From NCBI RefSeq assembly GCF_010993745.1, contig NZ_WOTN01000001.1:1677235-1741234 (forward strand): 64,000 nt of DNA. The letters are read 5' to 3'. The translations under genes were made by a program, and so were the position numbers. Under the pieces are notes generated by a model. That model was not told the DNA's origin. It saw nothing but the letters and a program-made list of their open reading frames with translations, and did not search any database. Within the stretch, counting starts at the first letter, position 1; each line of letters begins with the position of its first letter. This stretch comes from Fodinicola acaciae (GTDB lineage Bacteria; Actinomycetota; Actinomycetes; Mycobacteriales; HKI-0501). Shown piece after piece: positions 8,547 to 16,734 of this stretch.

Positions 8547-10703
8547 CTAGGCGCCGACCTCGCGGCCGTCGAGGCGCCAGGTGCAGATGATCGCCGGCTT
8601 GCCGAGGTCGCCGTCCGGCCAGGTCGACAGCGGCTTCTCCACCGAGGCGCCGTTGTCCTCGCCGGGATGCTGTACGGCGGTGAAGACCGTACGGTTGTCC
8701 GCCGAGATGAACGGGCCGCAGGTCTCCGCGGCGTGCGGCACGGTCAGGAACTGCCGCAGGTGGCCGCGGTCCGGACCGGACAGCGGCACCGCGAACAGGC
8801 CGTCGTTGCTGCCGAGCGCGTTGCCATCGGTGGCGATCCACAGGTTGCCGTACCTGTCGAACGCGACGTTGTCCGGACAGGAGATCGGCGAGACCTTGGT
8901 CTTGTCGAAGCCGGCGAAGTACGTCCCCGGATCCTTCGGGTCGCCGCAGACGATCGGCAGCGTCCAGGTGAACGTGTCGCGCCCGTGGTCGCCGCCGTCG
9001 GCGGTGATCTCCAGGATGTGGCCGTGCTTGTTGAGGTTGCGCGGGTTGACCTCGTCGGCCGCCGCCTTGCCGGCCTTGCCGCGGTCGGTGTTGTTGGTCA
9101 GCGCCGCGTAGACCTTGCCGGTGACCGGGTTGGGCTCGACGTCCTCCGGCCGGTCCAGCTTGGTCGCGCCGACCTTGTCGCCGGCCAGCCGGGTGAAGAC
9201 CAGCACCTCGTCGACGGTCATACCGGGCACCATCGACTGACCGTCCTTGACCAGCGGGATCCACCGGCCGGTGCCGTTGAAACCACCATCGGACGGCAGC
9301 CTGCCGGAGCCGTCGATCTCCCCCGCCGAGGTGAAGTCGAAGGTCGCCACGTACAACGTGCCGGACTCCAGCAGCGTCATGTTGTGCTTACGCGCGTACG
9401 ACGACTGACCCGGGATCATCTTCTTGTCGGAGACGAACTTGTAGAGGTATTCGAACCGCTCGTCGTCGCCGGTGTAGACGGCCGCGCGGCCGTCCTTGGT
9501 GAGGATGACGTTGGCGCCCTCGTGCTTGAGCCGGCCGAGCGCGGTGTGCTTCCTCGGCGTCGAGCGCCGGTCGTACGGGTCGACCTCGACGACCCAGCCG
9601 AACCGGTGTGCCTCGTGGGGATGCCTGGCCAGGTCGAACCTCTCGTCGGCGCGGTCCCAGCGGCGGTTGCCGTCCGGATAGCGCGTGTCGGTGCTGATGC
9701 CGTAACGCTTCAGCCCGGCCTTGACCGACTCCGGCGCGCCGTCGCCGCCGACGAAGTACTGGTTGAAGTTCTCCTCGCCGGACAGCACCGTGCCCCACGG
9801 CGTCACGCCGCCGGAGCAGTTGTTCTGCGTACCGATGACCTTGCGGCCGGTCCGGTCGGCGGCGGTCTGCAGCAGCTTGCTGCCGGCGGCCGGCCCGGTC
9901 AGCTGGAACGGCGTGCCGATCAGGGTGATCCGCCGGTTGTACGCGCGGCCGTTGCCGGCCACCCGCCATTGGCCGGTCGAGCCGACCCGCTCGATCTCGA
10001 CCACCGACAGGCCGTGCGCGGCCATCGAGATCCGCAGCTGCTCGACCGTCAGGTTCTCCGGCTTGGTGAAGCCGGGAAACATCAGGTTTTCGTCGGTGTA
10101 CTCGTGGTTGCACACCAGCAGGCCACGCCGGTCGTGCCGGTCCAGCGGCAACACCGCGGTGAAGTCGTTGTTGTAGCCGAACTGCTTGGCCTGCGCGGCG
10201 GCCGTCTGCCTGTTGATGTCGAACTTCGGCGCACCGGCCTCGACCGCGTCACCCCATTTGATGATCACGGCGTGGTCGTAGCCGTTCGGCACCACGACGG
10301 TGTCGAGCGTGTTGGGCGGGATCGGCGAGAAGGTCAGCTTGCCGTTGCCTCCACCGGTCGCGGCGTACGCTTCCGGGATCACCGCACTGCCGGTCTGCTC
10401 GGCTGCCGAGGCCGGAGTGCTCGAGGCGATCGCACCACCGACGCCGATGGCGATCGCGCCAAGCGCACCGGCGCGGAACACGTCGCGGCGAGAGACCTCG
10501 TCGGCGAAGTAGGAGTTGTCCGACTCGTTCGGCACCGGATGGAAGCAGGCGTTGCCGCAGCGGTAGAGGCAGGTCATCTCGCTGCGACCGTGCGTACGCT
10601 TCGGCAGCAACGGCAGCAGCCGGCGCAGGCCGGTGGGCTCCGGAGCGGGATCGGCGATGGTCACGTCCGGGACAAGTCCGGCATCTGTGGGCTCAGCTGG
10701 CAC
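8547..10703 (-). CDS. PhoX family phosphatase (Tat-exported)
   Basis: Secreted alkaline phosphatase/DUF839 protein of 718 aa. A Cys-containing segment, MTCLYRCGNACFHP (residues 43-56), precedes a twin-arginine signal starting SRRDVFRAG at residue 71, followed by a hydrophobic stretch and an Ala-rich cleavage region near residue 100; PhoX proteins commonly carry such an extended N-terminus. The body contains NNCSGGVTPWGTVLSGEENFN, VEVDPYDRRSTPRKHTALGR and ITADGGDHGRDTFTWTLPIVCG, typical of the Ca/Fe-dependent beta-propeller. Its TAG stop is within the CTAG that borders element B. The ancestral arrangement was a convergent overlap with the DUF4166 gene. Confidence 0.88.
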   Translation of the reverse strand: MPAEPTDAGLVPDVTIADPAPEPTGLRRLLPLLPKRTHGRSEMTCLYRCGNACFHPVPNESDNSYFADEVSRRDVFRAGALGAIAIGVGGAIASSTPASAAEQTGSAVIPEAYAATGGGNGKLTFSPIPPNTLDTVVVPNGYDHAVIIKWGDAVEAGAPKFDINRQTAAAQAKQFGYNNDFTAVLPLDRHDRRGLLVCNHEYTDENLMFPGFTKPENLTVEQLRISMAAHGLSVVEIERVGSTGQWRVAGNGRAYNRRITLIGTPFQLTGPAAGSKLLQTAADRTGRKVIGTQNNCSGGVTPWGTVLSGEENFNQYFVGGDGAPESVKAGLKRYGISTDTRYPDGNRRWDRADERFDLARHPHEAHRFGWVVEVDPYDRRSTPRKHTALGRLKHEGANVILTKDGRAAVYTGDDERFEYLYKFVSDKKMIPGQSSYARKHNMTLLESGTLYVATFDFTSAGEIDGSGRLPSDGGFNGTGRWIPLVKDGQSMVPGMTVDEVLVFTRLAGDKVGATKLDRPEDVEPNPVTGKVYAALTNNTDRGKAGKAAADEVNPRNLNKHGHILEITADGGDHGRDTFTWTLPIVCGDPKDPGTYFAGFDKTKVSPISCPDNVAFDRYGNLWIATDGNALGSNDGLFAVPLSGPDRGHLRQFLTVPHAAETCGPFISADNRTVFTAVQHPGEDNGASVEKPLSTWPDGDLGKPAIICTWRLDGREVGA

Positions 10704-10812
10704 AACGACTCCTGTTCAGGCGACTCGACCGGTCAGCAAGCTATGCGGCACCGATGAGCGGGCAGCGACCTGAACGTAAACAACTGGCAAACAAAGATCC
10801 AGGGACCTCTGG

Positions 10813-11997
10813 CTATGCGGACCAACCGGCCTGTTTCGACCAGGCCTCGGCCAGCGGCAGCGCCCGGTCGAACCACGGCTCCTTCGCGATGGCGTACGCC
10901 TCGTATGACCCATGCTCGGCGGCCAGCGCGAGCTTGTGTCGCTCGTAGTCGGCGCGAGCGCCCGCGTCGGCGCGCAGCCAGTCGCGGAACAGCAGCGCAT
11001 AGCGCCAGTTTGGCCAGCCTTCGACGCGTACGTGCAGGTTGACCGTGCGACCGGGGTCGGCGTTGTTGTGATAGCGCTTGGCCCAGTGCGCCGGATCGGG
11101 GTCGGCCGGCTTCGGCTCGTCGGACCGGATCCGCGGGTTGGGCGGAAAGCCGGCGTCGTTGAGCGTGTCGGCGATCGCGTCGGCGTCCTCGATGGAGCGT
11201 ACGGACACCATCATGTCGAGGATGTCCTTCGCCGCCAGGTCCGGCACGGAGGTCGAGCCGATGTGGTCGACACGCGTCGCGCGCTCGCCGAGCGCGGTCC
11301 GGAGACGGTTGGCGATGCGCTCGGCCTGCACCGGCCAGGTGGGGTCGTGCGGCACGATCTCGGCGCGCCCGCTGCGCCACGCGTTACGCCGCTCGCGGAT
11401 GTTGGCCTCGTACGGGACCAGCCGGTCGTCCCACAGCGTGTCGACCGACTTTTCCAGCTCTGCCAGGGATCCGCTGTTGTCCAGCCAGACGTCCGCGACG
11501 GCTCGGCGCTGCTCCTCGGTGGCCTGCGAGCCGATCCTGGCCCGCGCCTCGTCGGTGGTCATGCCGCGGTCGCGGTGCAGGCGGTCGATGCGTACGTCCA
11601 CCGGCGCGTGCACGATGACGACGAGGTGATAGGCCGGCGCGAGGCCGTTCTCGACCAGCAGCGGCACGTCGTGCACGACGATCGCCTCCGGCCAGGCGGC
11701 ATGCATCAGCTCGGCCGTACGCGCGCCGACCAGCGGATGGACGATCGCGTTGAGCTGCCGGCGCCTGGCCTCGTCGGCGAAGACGATCCGCGCCAGAGCC
11801 GGCCGGTCCAGTGCGCCGTCGGCTATCACGTCGTCGCCGAAGGCCTCGCGTATGGCCGCCAACCCGGGCGTGCCGGGCGCGACCACCTCGCGCGCCAGCT
11901 TGTCGGCGTCGATCACCACCGCGCCGCGCGCCGCGAGCCGTCCGGACACCGCCGATTTGCCGGCGCCGATGCCGCCGGTGAGTCCGATGCGAAGCAC
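10813..11997 (-). CDS. coaE: Dephospho-CoA kinase with C-terminal GrpB/UPF0157 domain
   Basis: Last step of coenzyme A synthesis, phosphorylating dephospho-CoA. The 394-aa protein begins [17 protein letters not shown], with the P-loop at residues 8-15; the kinase domain ends near residue 200 ([16 protein letters not shown]). Residues from about 210 ([21 protein letters not shown] through [20 protein letters not shown]) are a GrpB domain of the nucleotidyltransferase fold. This fusion is widespread in actinobacterial CoaE proteins, so the length is normal for the phylum. The function of the GrpB part is not settled. Confidence 0.95.
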   Translation of the reverse strand: MLRIGLTGGIGAGKSAVSGRLAARGAVVIDADKLAREVVAPGTPGLAAIREAFGDDVIADGALDRPALARIVFADEARRRQLNAIVHPLVGARTAELMHAAWPEAIVVHDVPLLVENGLAPAYHLVVIVHAPVDVRIDRLHRDRGMTTDEARARIGSQATEEQRRAVADVWLDNSGSLAELEKSVDTLWDDRLVPYEANIRERRNAWRSGRAEIVPHDPTWPVQAERIANRLRTALGERATRVDHIGSTSVPDLAAKDILDMMVSVRSIEDADAIADTLNDAGFPPNPRIRSDEPKPADPDPAHWAKRYHNNADPGRTVNLHVRVEGWPNWRYALLFRDWLRADAGARADYERHKLALAAEHGSYEAYAIAKEPWFDRALPLAEAWSKQAGWSA

Positions 11998-12277
11998 GGG
12001 ATCGAGTGTCGCAGACGGTGATCACCTCGACGGCCCGCCGGGGTCGGTCGGTGCTGGTGATCCGGAAGTGACACGCGTGACCTGCGGACCTTTTGCCGTA
12101 TTTGTCGACCAATGTCGCGCAGAGTGTTGGACAATCCATGGTCCAGCTGCTGCGTAACACACCGTTATCGATCAGTGGTCGCCGGCATTTTCGCAGGTGA
12201 CACGCGGCGCGCCTGACGTGCGGACGGCGTCGGTCGGCTTATGGTCGAGACGTCCAGATCGCGACCAGGAGGCTCGG

Positions 12278-12523
12278 ATGAGTGCGCAGCGTGTCGGCCG
12301 GCATCGGCTCGGCCAACCCGGTCTGCGCTACTGCCGGGAGATTCCGGAGGTCCGCGACCGGCTCGAACCCACCACGACCCGGCACCCGCACGGCTCGGCG
12401 TCCGCCCGCTGGCGGATCCGTCCCGCGCTGGTGGTCGGCGCCGCCGCGGCGGCCGGCGCCGCGGTCGTCGGCGGATGGCTGGTCACCGGATCGACGGCTC
12501 TCGCCGACATCCTCGGACGGTAG
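12278..12523 (+). CDS. Small hypothetical protein with one membrane segment
   Basis: Starting at the ATG at 12278, five bases after AGGAGG, the gene encodes 81 aa: a basic, Arg-rich N-terminal half (MSAQRVGRHRLGQPGLRY) and a C-terminal hydrophobic helix (ALVVGAAAAAGAAVVGGWLV) ending ADILGR. No domain recognised. A strong terminator hairpin follows 20 bp after the stop, which supports an independent transcription unit. A small membrane protein facing the cytoplasm with its basic part is the simplest reading. Confidence 0.6.
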   Translation: MSAQRVGRHRLGQPGLRYCREIPEVRDRLEPTTTRHPHGSASARWRIRPALVVGAAAAAGAAVVGGWLVTGSTALADILGR

Positions 12524-12544
12524 CGCGCCGGGTCGTAGGCAGGA

Positions 12545-12570
12545 GGCCGCTCGCACCACCGCGAGCGGCC
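12545..12570 (+). terminator. Intrinsic-type terminator hairpin
   Basis: GGCCGCTCGC and GCGAGCGGCC form a perfect 10-bp stem with a 6-nt loop, followed by TTGT. It sits just after the small membrane-protein gene. Confidence 0.7.
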
Positions 12571-12576
12571 TTGTCG

Positions 12577-12697
12577 CGTCCGACGACGCAATCGGAATCC
12601 GATCGCGATCTTCTGTGCCCCTCTGACCTGCAACTCCACTCTGCGACCTCCCAATCGGACACGCCATTCGGAGTCCGATCGAGAGGTTGTTGACCGG
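12577..12697. repeat. Short dispersed palindromic repeats, copies 2 and 3
   Basis: The first part carries GTCCGACGACGCAATCGG, identical to 18 bases at 19393 near the other terminator hairpin. The second part (12653-12697) is the partner of the 3104-3148 repeat and ends TTGTTGACCGG. Both contain TCGGA/TCCGA palindromic cores. They fill the gap before the kinase gene. Confidence 0.45.
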
Positions 12698-12757
12698 TTA
12701 CGCGCCAGTAATGGTCGACAAAGTGTCAATCGGACCCGACGTGACAAGCTGACGGAG

Positions 12758-13282
12758 ATGAGCGTCTACCTGATCACCGGTGCGATGGCCGCCGGGAAGT
12801 CCACCGTCGCCGACCTGCTGGCGCGCCGCTTCGACCGCGGTGTCCATGTACGCGGCGACGTGTTCCGGCGCATGGTCGTGTCCGGCCGCGCCGAGATGAC
12901 CGCCGACGCCGGCCCGGAGGCACTCCGCCAGCTGGCGCTGCGCTATCGGCTGGCCGGCATGGTCGCCGACGAGTACGCCTCCGCCGGGTTCATTGTCGTC
13001 GTCCAGGACGTGTCGCTCGGGCCAGCCTTCGACGACTTCGTCGACTCCGTACGGACACGTCCCCGCTATGCCATCGTCCTGGCGCCATCGGCCGGTGCGC
13101 TGGCCGCCCGGGACGCACGGCGGGACAAGACCGGATACGGCGACGGCTGGACGCCGGCTGCCATGGACGAGATGTTGCGCACCGAGACCAGCCGGCGCGG
13201 ACTCTGGCTCGACACCACGACGCTGACTCCGGACCAGACCGTCGACGCGATCCTGGAGCAGCGGGCAGCCGCGCTGACCTGA
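12758..13282 (+). CDS. P-loop kinase / AAA family ATPase
   Basis: A 174-aa protein with Walker A ITGAMAAGKSTVADLLARRF at about residues 6-25, then HVRGDVFRRMVVSGR, a helix-rich lid, VVVQDVSLGPAF as the second strand, and a C-terminal LWLDTTTLTPDQTVDAIL that binds the nucleotide base in gluconate-kinase-like and chloramphenicol-phosphotransferase-like enzymes. It is probably a small-molecule phosphotransferase. The substrate is unknown; neighbours give no clear hint. A role in aminoglycoside or chloramphenicol modification is possible but not supported by any specific residue I can identify. Confidence 0.75.
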   Translation: MSVYLITGAMAAGKSTVADLLARRFDRGVHVRGDVFRRMVVSGRAEMTADAGPEALRQLALRYRLAGMVADEYASAGFIVVVQDVSLGPAFDDFVDSVRTRPRYAIVLAPSAGALAARDARRDKTGYGDGWTPAAMDEMLRTETSRRGLWLDTTTLTPDQTVDAILEQRAAALT

Positions 13283-13317
13283 TCCGGCTGCTCCGGTTCG
13301 TCGGATGTTTGTGCAAG

Positions 13318-14373
13318 ATGAGGGTCATGCGCTGGATCGACCAACTGCCTGAGCTGGCGGCCACTCGGCTGAACCCGTCCGTCTACCAGTATTTCCGCCG
13401 CGGCGCCTCCGCCGAACGCAGCGTCGCCGAGGCGACCGCGGCCTGGGACCGGCTCCGGCTGCGGCCGCATGTGCTGCGCAACGTGTCGCAGGTGTCGACC
13501 GCGACGACCGTGCTTGGCACCGAGGTCAGTACGCCGATCCTGGTGTCGCCGTCGTCCCTGCAGATCCAGTGCGACCCCGACGGCGAGGCCGCCACCGCGG
13601 CCGGTGTCGGCAAGGCCGGCTCGCTGATGGCGGTCACCAGCAACACCGGCGTGCCTTTCGCGCGGATCGGCGAGACCGGCACGCCGTGGTGGGTCCAGGC
13701 ATACCTGCTGCGAGATCGCGGCCGGTGCCGCGACATGCTGCAGCGCGCACGCGAGGCCGGCGCTCGCGCCGTGGCGCTGACCGCGGACGTACCGGTCGTC
13801 GGCGCGCTGCCGCCGACCGACATTCCGGACGTCTGGGACGTCGTACCAGCCGACAACACGATGGCCAACTGGAAGGTCACCGACCGCGACAACCACAAGC
13901 CCGGTGCACCGGCCCGCGCCGACGACCTGAGCCTGGACGACATCGGCTGGCTGCACGAGGTGAGCGGCCTGCCGATCGTGCTCAAAGGGGTGCTGCGCGG
14001 TGACGACGCGCGCGACGCCGTGTCGGCCGGCGCCGCCGGCATCGTCGTCTCCAACCACGGCGGCCGCCAGCTCGACGGCTCGGTGTCCAGCGCGTACGCG
14101 CTGCCGGAGATCGTCGACGCGCTCGCCGGCACCGGCGCCGAGGTCTACGTCGACGGCGGCATCCGGCGCGGCGAGCACGCGGTGTCGGCACTGGCGCTCG
14201 GCGCACGCGCCGTCTTCATCGGCCGGCCGGTGTTGTACGCGCTGACCGTCGAAGGCGAGGCCGGTGTACGCCGGCTGCTCGTCGAGCTCACTGCCGAGCT
14301 GGCGCACGCTATGACCCTCATCGGCGCCGCTCAGATCGGCGATCTCACGCCTGATCTCGTTGTGACACCGTAG
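13318..14373 (+). CDS. FMN-dependent alpha-hydroxy acid dehydrogenase/oxidase (lactate dehydrogenase-like)
   Basis: A TIM-barrel flavoenzyme of about 350 aa oxidising a 2-hydroxy acid to the keto acid. Visible family marks: PILVSPSSLQIQCDPDGEAATA (FMN-contacting strand), WWVQAYLLRDRG, VALTADVPVVGALP, GLPIVLKGVL (the barrel Lys), and SNHGGRQLDG near residue 245, the signature holding the catalytic His and substrate Arg, followed by VYVDGGIRRGEHAVSALALGA (phosphate site). The start is uncertain: TTG 13309, ATG 13318 and ATG 13327 are in frame and none has an ideal Shine-Dalgarno. It overlaps the convergent MFS gene by 29 bp. Confidence 0.85.
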   Translation: MRVMRWIDQLPELAATRLNPSVYQYFRRGASAERSVAEATAAWDRLRLRPHVLRNVSQVSTATTVLGTEVSTPILVSPSSLQIQCDPDGEAATAAGVGKAGSLMAVTSNTGVPFARIGETGTPWWVQAYLLRDRGRCRDMLQRAREAGARAVALTADVPVVGALPPTDIPDVWDVVPADNTMANWKVTDRDNHKPGAPARADDLSLDDIGWLHEVSGLPIVLKGVLRGDDARDAVSAGAAGIVVSNHGGRQLDGSVSSAYALPEIVDALAGTGAEVYVDGGIRRGEHAVSALALGARAVFIGRPVLYALTVEGEAGVRRLLVELTAELAHAMTLIGAAQIGDLTPDLVVTP

Positions 14374-15541
14374 AAATCGCGATGACCAGCAGCGTCGCCG
14401 CAGCCAGGCCGGCGCCAATCCAGGCGACCGAGACCACCGACGCGCCGGTGTTGAGCGCGGCACCGGCGAACACCGGCACCAGGCTGATGCCCAGTTGGAA
14501 CGCCGAGACCGTAGTGGCTCCGGCCAGCGTCGGCGCCGCCGCGGCGATCGTGAACACGCGACCGTAGATCGCCGGATTGAGTACGAAACCGGCGACGCCG
14601 AGCAGCAGCACCAGCACGACGACGGCCACGGCCTGTTGCGCCAGCACGGCGAGCAGGACGGAGCAGCCGAGAATTCCGGCGGCGCCGCCGAGCAGCGCCC
14701 GCGTCGGCCGGCGGTCGGAGATCCGGCCGCCGATCCACAGTCCGGCGAAGGCACCGACACCGAAGAGCGTGAGGATCGCCGGGACCCACACCGCCGCGAT
14801 GCCGGTGACCGCGGTCAGGAAGGCCGCGAGGTAGTTGAAGGTGACCATGTACGCGGCGGTGCTGAGCAGCGTGGCCGCGAAGATCAGCCACAGCTGAGGC
14901 CGGCGCATGGTGCGCAGTTCGTCGCGTACGCGCGGCTGCTCGCGCGTGTCGGTCGCCGGCAGCATCACCAGCATCAGCACCGCGCCGACGATGGTCAGCA
15001 CCACAACGGCCCAGAAACCGCCGCGCCAGCCGGTGAAGTAACTGAGAAACGCGCCGGCCGGCCCACCGACGATCATCGCCAGGCTGAGTCCGCTGACCAC
15101 GACGCCGGAGGCGCGCGCCGTACGGTCGCTGCTGACCAGGCTGATCGCGGTGACCGCCGCGACGGCCCAGTAACCGGCGTAGGCCAGGCCGCACAAAAAG
15201 CGGGTAGCGAGCAGGATCGGATAGCTGTCGGTCAACAGGCCGACGGCCACCGACACGGCGAACACCGCCTGCGTCGCCACCAGGGTCGTACGCCTCGGCC
15301 AGCGCAGCGTCAGCACGGCGAGCGGTGGACCGCCGATCACCACGGCGACGGCGAAGGCCGAGAACAGTGCGCCAGCGGACGCCAGGGTGATCCGCAGGTC
15401 GGCCGCGACCGCCGGCAGCACGCCGGCGAGCAGAAACTCCGCACTTCCCATCGCGAACAGGCTGAACGCGAGCAGATAGACGCCGAATGGCAACCGCCGC
15501 GAGGCTCGGCCAGCGGCCTCCTGTCTTGTCGTTGTCGTCAT
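14345..15541 (-). CDS. MFS drug/metabolite exporter (DHA1, Cmx/AraJ-like)
   Basis: A 398-aa major facilitator with about 12 hydrophobic segments. The N-terminal FGVYLLAFSLFAMGSAEFLLAGVLPAVA and the loop LTLRWPRRTTLVATQAVFA (motif A region), then VVSGLSLAMIVGGPAGAFLSY (motif C, antiporter signature), resemble the DHA1 exporters that include the Cmx chloramphenicol pumps. The ATG at 15541 begins MTTTTRQEAAG; the frame is open further upstream but that part is not transporter-like. It is divergent from the erm leader and may form an antibiotic-resistance pair with it. Substrate unknown. Confidence 0.85.
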   Translation of the reverse strand: MTTTTRQEAAGRASRRLPFGVYLLAFSLFAMGSAEFLLAGVLPAVAADLRITLASAGALFSAFAVAVVIGGPPLAVLTLRWPRRTTLVATQAVFAVSVAVGLLTDSYPILLATRFLCGLAYAGYWAVAAVTAISLVSSDRTARASGVVVSGLSLAMIVGGPAGAFLSYFTGWRGGFWAVVVLTIVGAVLMLVMLPATDTREQPRVRDELRTMRRPQLWLIFAATLLSTAAYMVTFNYLAAFLTAVTGIAAVWVPAILTLFGVGAFAGLWIGGRISDRRPTRALLGGAAGILGCSVLLAVLAQQAVAVVVLVLLLGVAGFVLNPAIYGRVFTIAAAAPTLAGATTVSAFQLGISLVPVFAGAALNTGASVVSVAWIGAGLAAATLLVIAISTVSQRDQA

Positions 15542-15655
15542 GGCACCACGATCTGTCGCGTACGCCGAGTCCGACAAAAGTCGTTGCCATTTCTGGGACG
15601 TGAGCGACTGATATCGGTTGGCGACCGCACCGGTGGTCACGGTACCGTCGTGCAC

Positions 15656-15709
15656 ATGGGTTCCCCCAACTGCGGCGCGACCGCGTTCATGCGGCTGCGC
15701 GTCCGGTGA
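15656..15709 (+). CDS. Putative Erm leader peptide (17 aa, ends MRLRVR)
   Basis: An ATG at 15656 opens MGSPNCGATAFMRLRVR, stop TGA at 15707-15709, 127 bp before the rRNA methyltransferase start. The segment TAFMRLR resembles leader peptides of macrolide-inducible erm genes that carry an R-L-R arrest motif (from memory, the ErmD-type MRLR and ErmX-type FLRLR leaders). A shorter start at the internal ATG 15689 would give MRLRVR. A hairpin (CGTCCGGT/ACCGGCGACG) overlaps the leader stop. Expression is not proven. Confidence 0.6.
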   Translation: MGSPNCGATAFMRLRVR

Positions 15710-15755
15710 GACCGGCGACGCTTTCCTGATCTCCTGACGGCCTGTCCGAGCCGCT

Positions 15756-15830
15756 CAGTGAGTACGTCGTCGGTTGCCACGTCCGCCGCTCGGATGTGGC
15801 TTTCGTCTTTCCCGACGTACTCACTGGAGG
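15756..15830 (+). promoter_or_regulatory. RBS-adjacent attenuator hairpins upstream of erm
   Basis: An outer perfect 13-bp pairing joins AGTGAGTACGTCG (15757-15769) to CGACGTACTCACT (15813-15825), and it stops directly at the Shine-Dalgarno GGAGG (15826-15830). One further C-G pair would occupy the first G of the Shine-Dalgarno. Inside it, GCCACGTCCG (15776-15785) pairs with CGGATGTGGC (15791-15800) over a 5-nt loop with one G-U. This is the architecture of a translational attenuator. Confidence 0.65.
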
Positions 15831-15836
15831 ACACAC

Positions 15837-16610
15837 GTGTCCCGGTTGCCCAACACCTCCGCTGGCGTCCACTTCCTGACCGACCAGCGGACGATCCGCG
15901 CGTTGCTTCGCTCGGCCGCGCCCAAACCCGGCGACCTGGTCGTCGAGTTCGGTCCCGGCCAGGGCGCGCTGACCGCGCCACTTTCCCGTACCGGCGCCAA
16001 AATCCTGGCCATCGAGCGCGACCCGTCGTTCGCGCGGCGGTTGGAGCGACGGTTTGGCGGCGTCACCGTCGTACGCGCCGACCTGCGTACGGTGCCGCTC
16101 CCCCGCCGCTCGTATGCCGTTGTCGCCAACGTGCCGTTCGCCGTGTCGACCGCGCTCGTACGGCGGCTGCTGCATCCGTCCAGCACGATGACGGCGGCGG
16201 ATTTGCTGGTGGAGTGGGGATTCGGCGGTCGGCTGGCACGGTCGACGCCGCGTACGGCCGAGGCCGCCGCCTGGGTCGCCGCCTACTCGATCAGCATCGG
16301 CCGGCGCGTACCAGCGGCCAGCTTCTCACCGGCGCCACGGGTCGACGCCGCTCATCTGGTGATCCGGCGTACGGTCCGGTTGACGCCGCCGATGCGTACG
16401 CTCATCCGCCGCGGTTTCGCGGCGCCGCAACGACCCGTGGCCGCCGCGCTCGGCGAGATCCATCCCCGCAAACGGGCGCATCGGTTGCTCACGTCGACCG
16501 GCATCGACCCGCCGACTCCGGTCGCCGCGCTGACAGCCGCCGAATGGAACCGCCTCGCCGCCGCCCTGATTCTTGGACCCCCCGAAACCGATGCTTCCAC
16601 CGCGCTCTGA
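15837..16610 (+). CDS. Erm-type 23S rRNA (adenine-N6) methyltransferase
   Basis: Methylates a 23S rRNA adenine in the peptide exit tunnel (A2058 in known family members), giving macrolide-lincosamide-streptogramin B resistance. The 257-aa protein has the SAM motif VVEFGPGQGALT (about residues 35-46), an acidic motif II ILAIERDP, and the catalytic NVPFAVST near residue 98; the PF, rather than LPY, separates Erm from the KsgA dimethyltransferases. The N-terminus RLPNTSAGVHFLTDQRTI is the Erm-type start. GTG 15837 lies 6 nt after GGAGG. The leader peptide and hairpins upstream suggest drug-inducible translation. Two back-to-back terminator hairpins follow. Confidence 0.85.
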   Translation: MSRLPNTSAGVHFLTDQRTIRALLRSAAPKPGDLVVEFGPGQGALTAPLSRTGAKILAIERDPSFARRLERRFGGVTVVRADLRTVPLPRRSYAVVANVPFAVSTALVRRLLHPSSTMTAADLLVEWGFGGRLARSTPRTAEAAAWVAAYSISIGRRVPAASFSPAPRVDAAHLVIRRTVRLTPPMRTLIRRGFAAPQRPVAAALGEIHPRKRAHRLLTSTGIDPPTPVAALTAAEWNRLAAALILGPPETDASTAL

Positions 16611-16635
16611 CACTTCCGGCGAGCAGCGTTGTCGG

Positions 16636-16676
16636 AACGCCCCTTTCCATGCGTCTACTGCACGGAAAGGGGCGTT
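16636..16676. terminator. Bidirectional terminator hairpin 1 (erm/rpsA)
   Basis: AACGCCCCTTTCC (16636-16648) and GGAAAGGGGCGTT (16664-16676) form a perfect 13-bp stem with a 15-nt loop, 25 bp after the erm stop, between two convergent genes. Confidence 0.7.
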
Positions 16677-16690
16677 GCGACAAAAGGGGA

Positions 16691-16721
16691 AGGTCCCCTG
16701 AGCGCAATGCTCAGGGGACCT
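16691..16721. terminator. Bidirectional terminator hairpin 2 (rpsA/erm)
   Basis: AGGTCCCCTGAGC (16691-16703) and GCTCAGGGGACCT (16709-16721) form a perfect 13-bp stem with loop GCAAT. It is 13 bp from the rpsA stop and most likely terminates rpsA transcription. Confidence 0.75.
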
Positions 16722-16734
16722 CCTCGGATGGTGC

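Noticed and set aside
15837-16610. KsgA (16S rRNA dimethyltransferase) instead of Erm
   Set aside because: The catalytic motif is NVPF, not NLPY, the protein starts like Erm proteins, and an arrest-type leader peptide precedes it.
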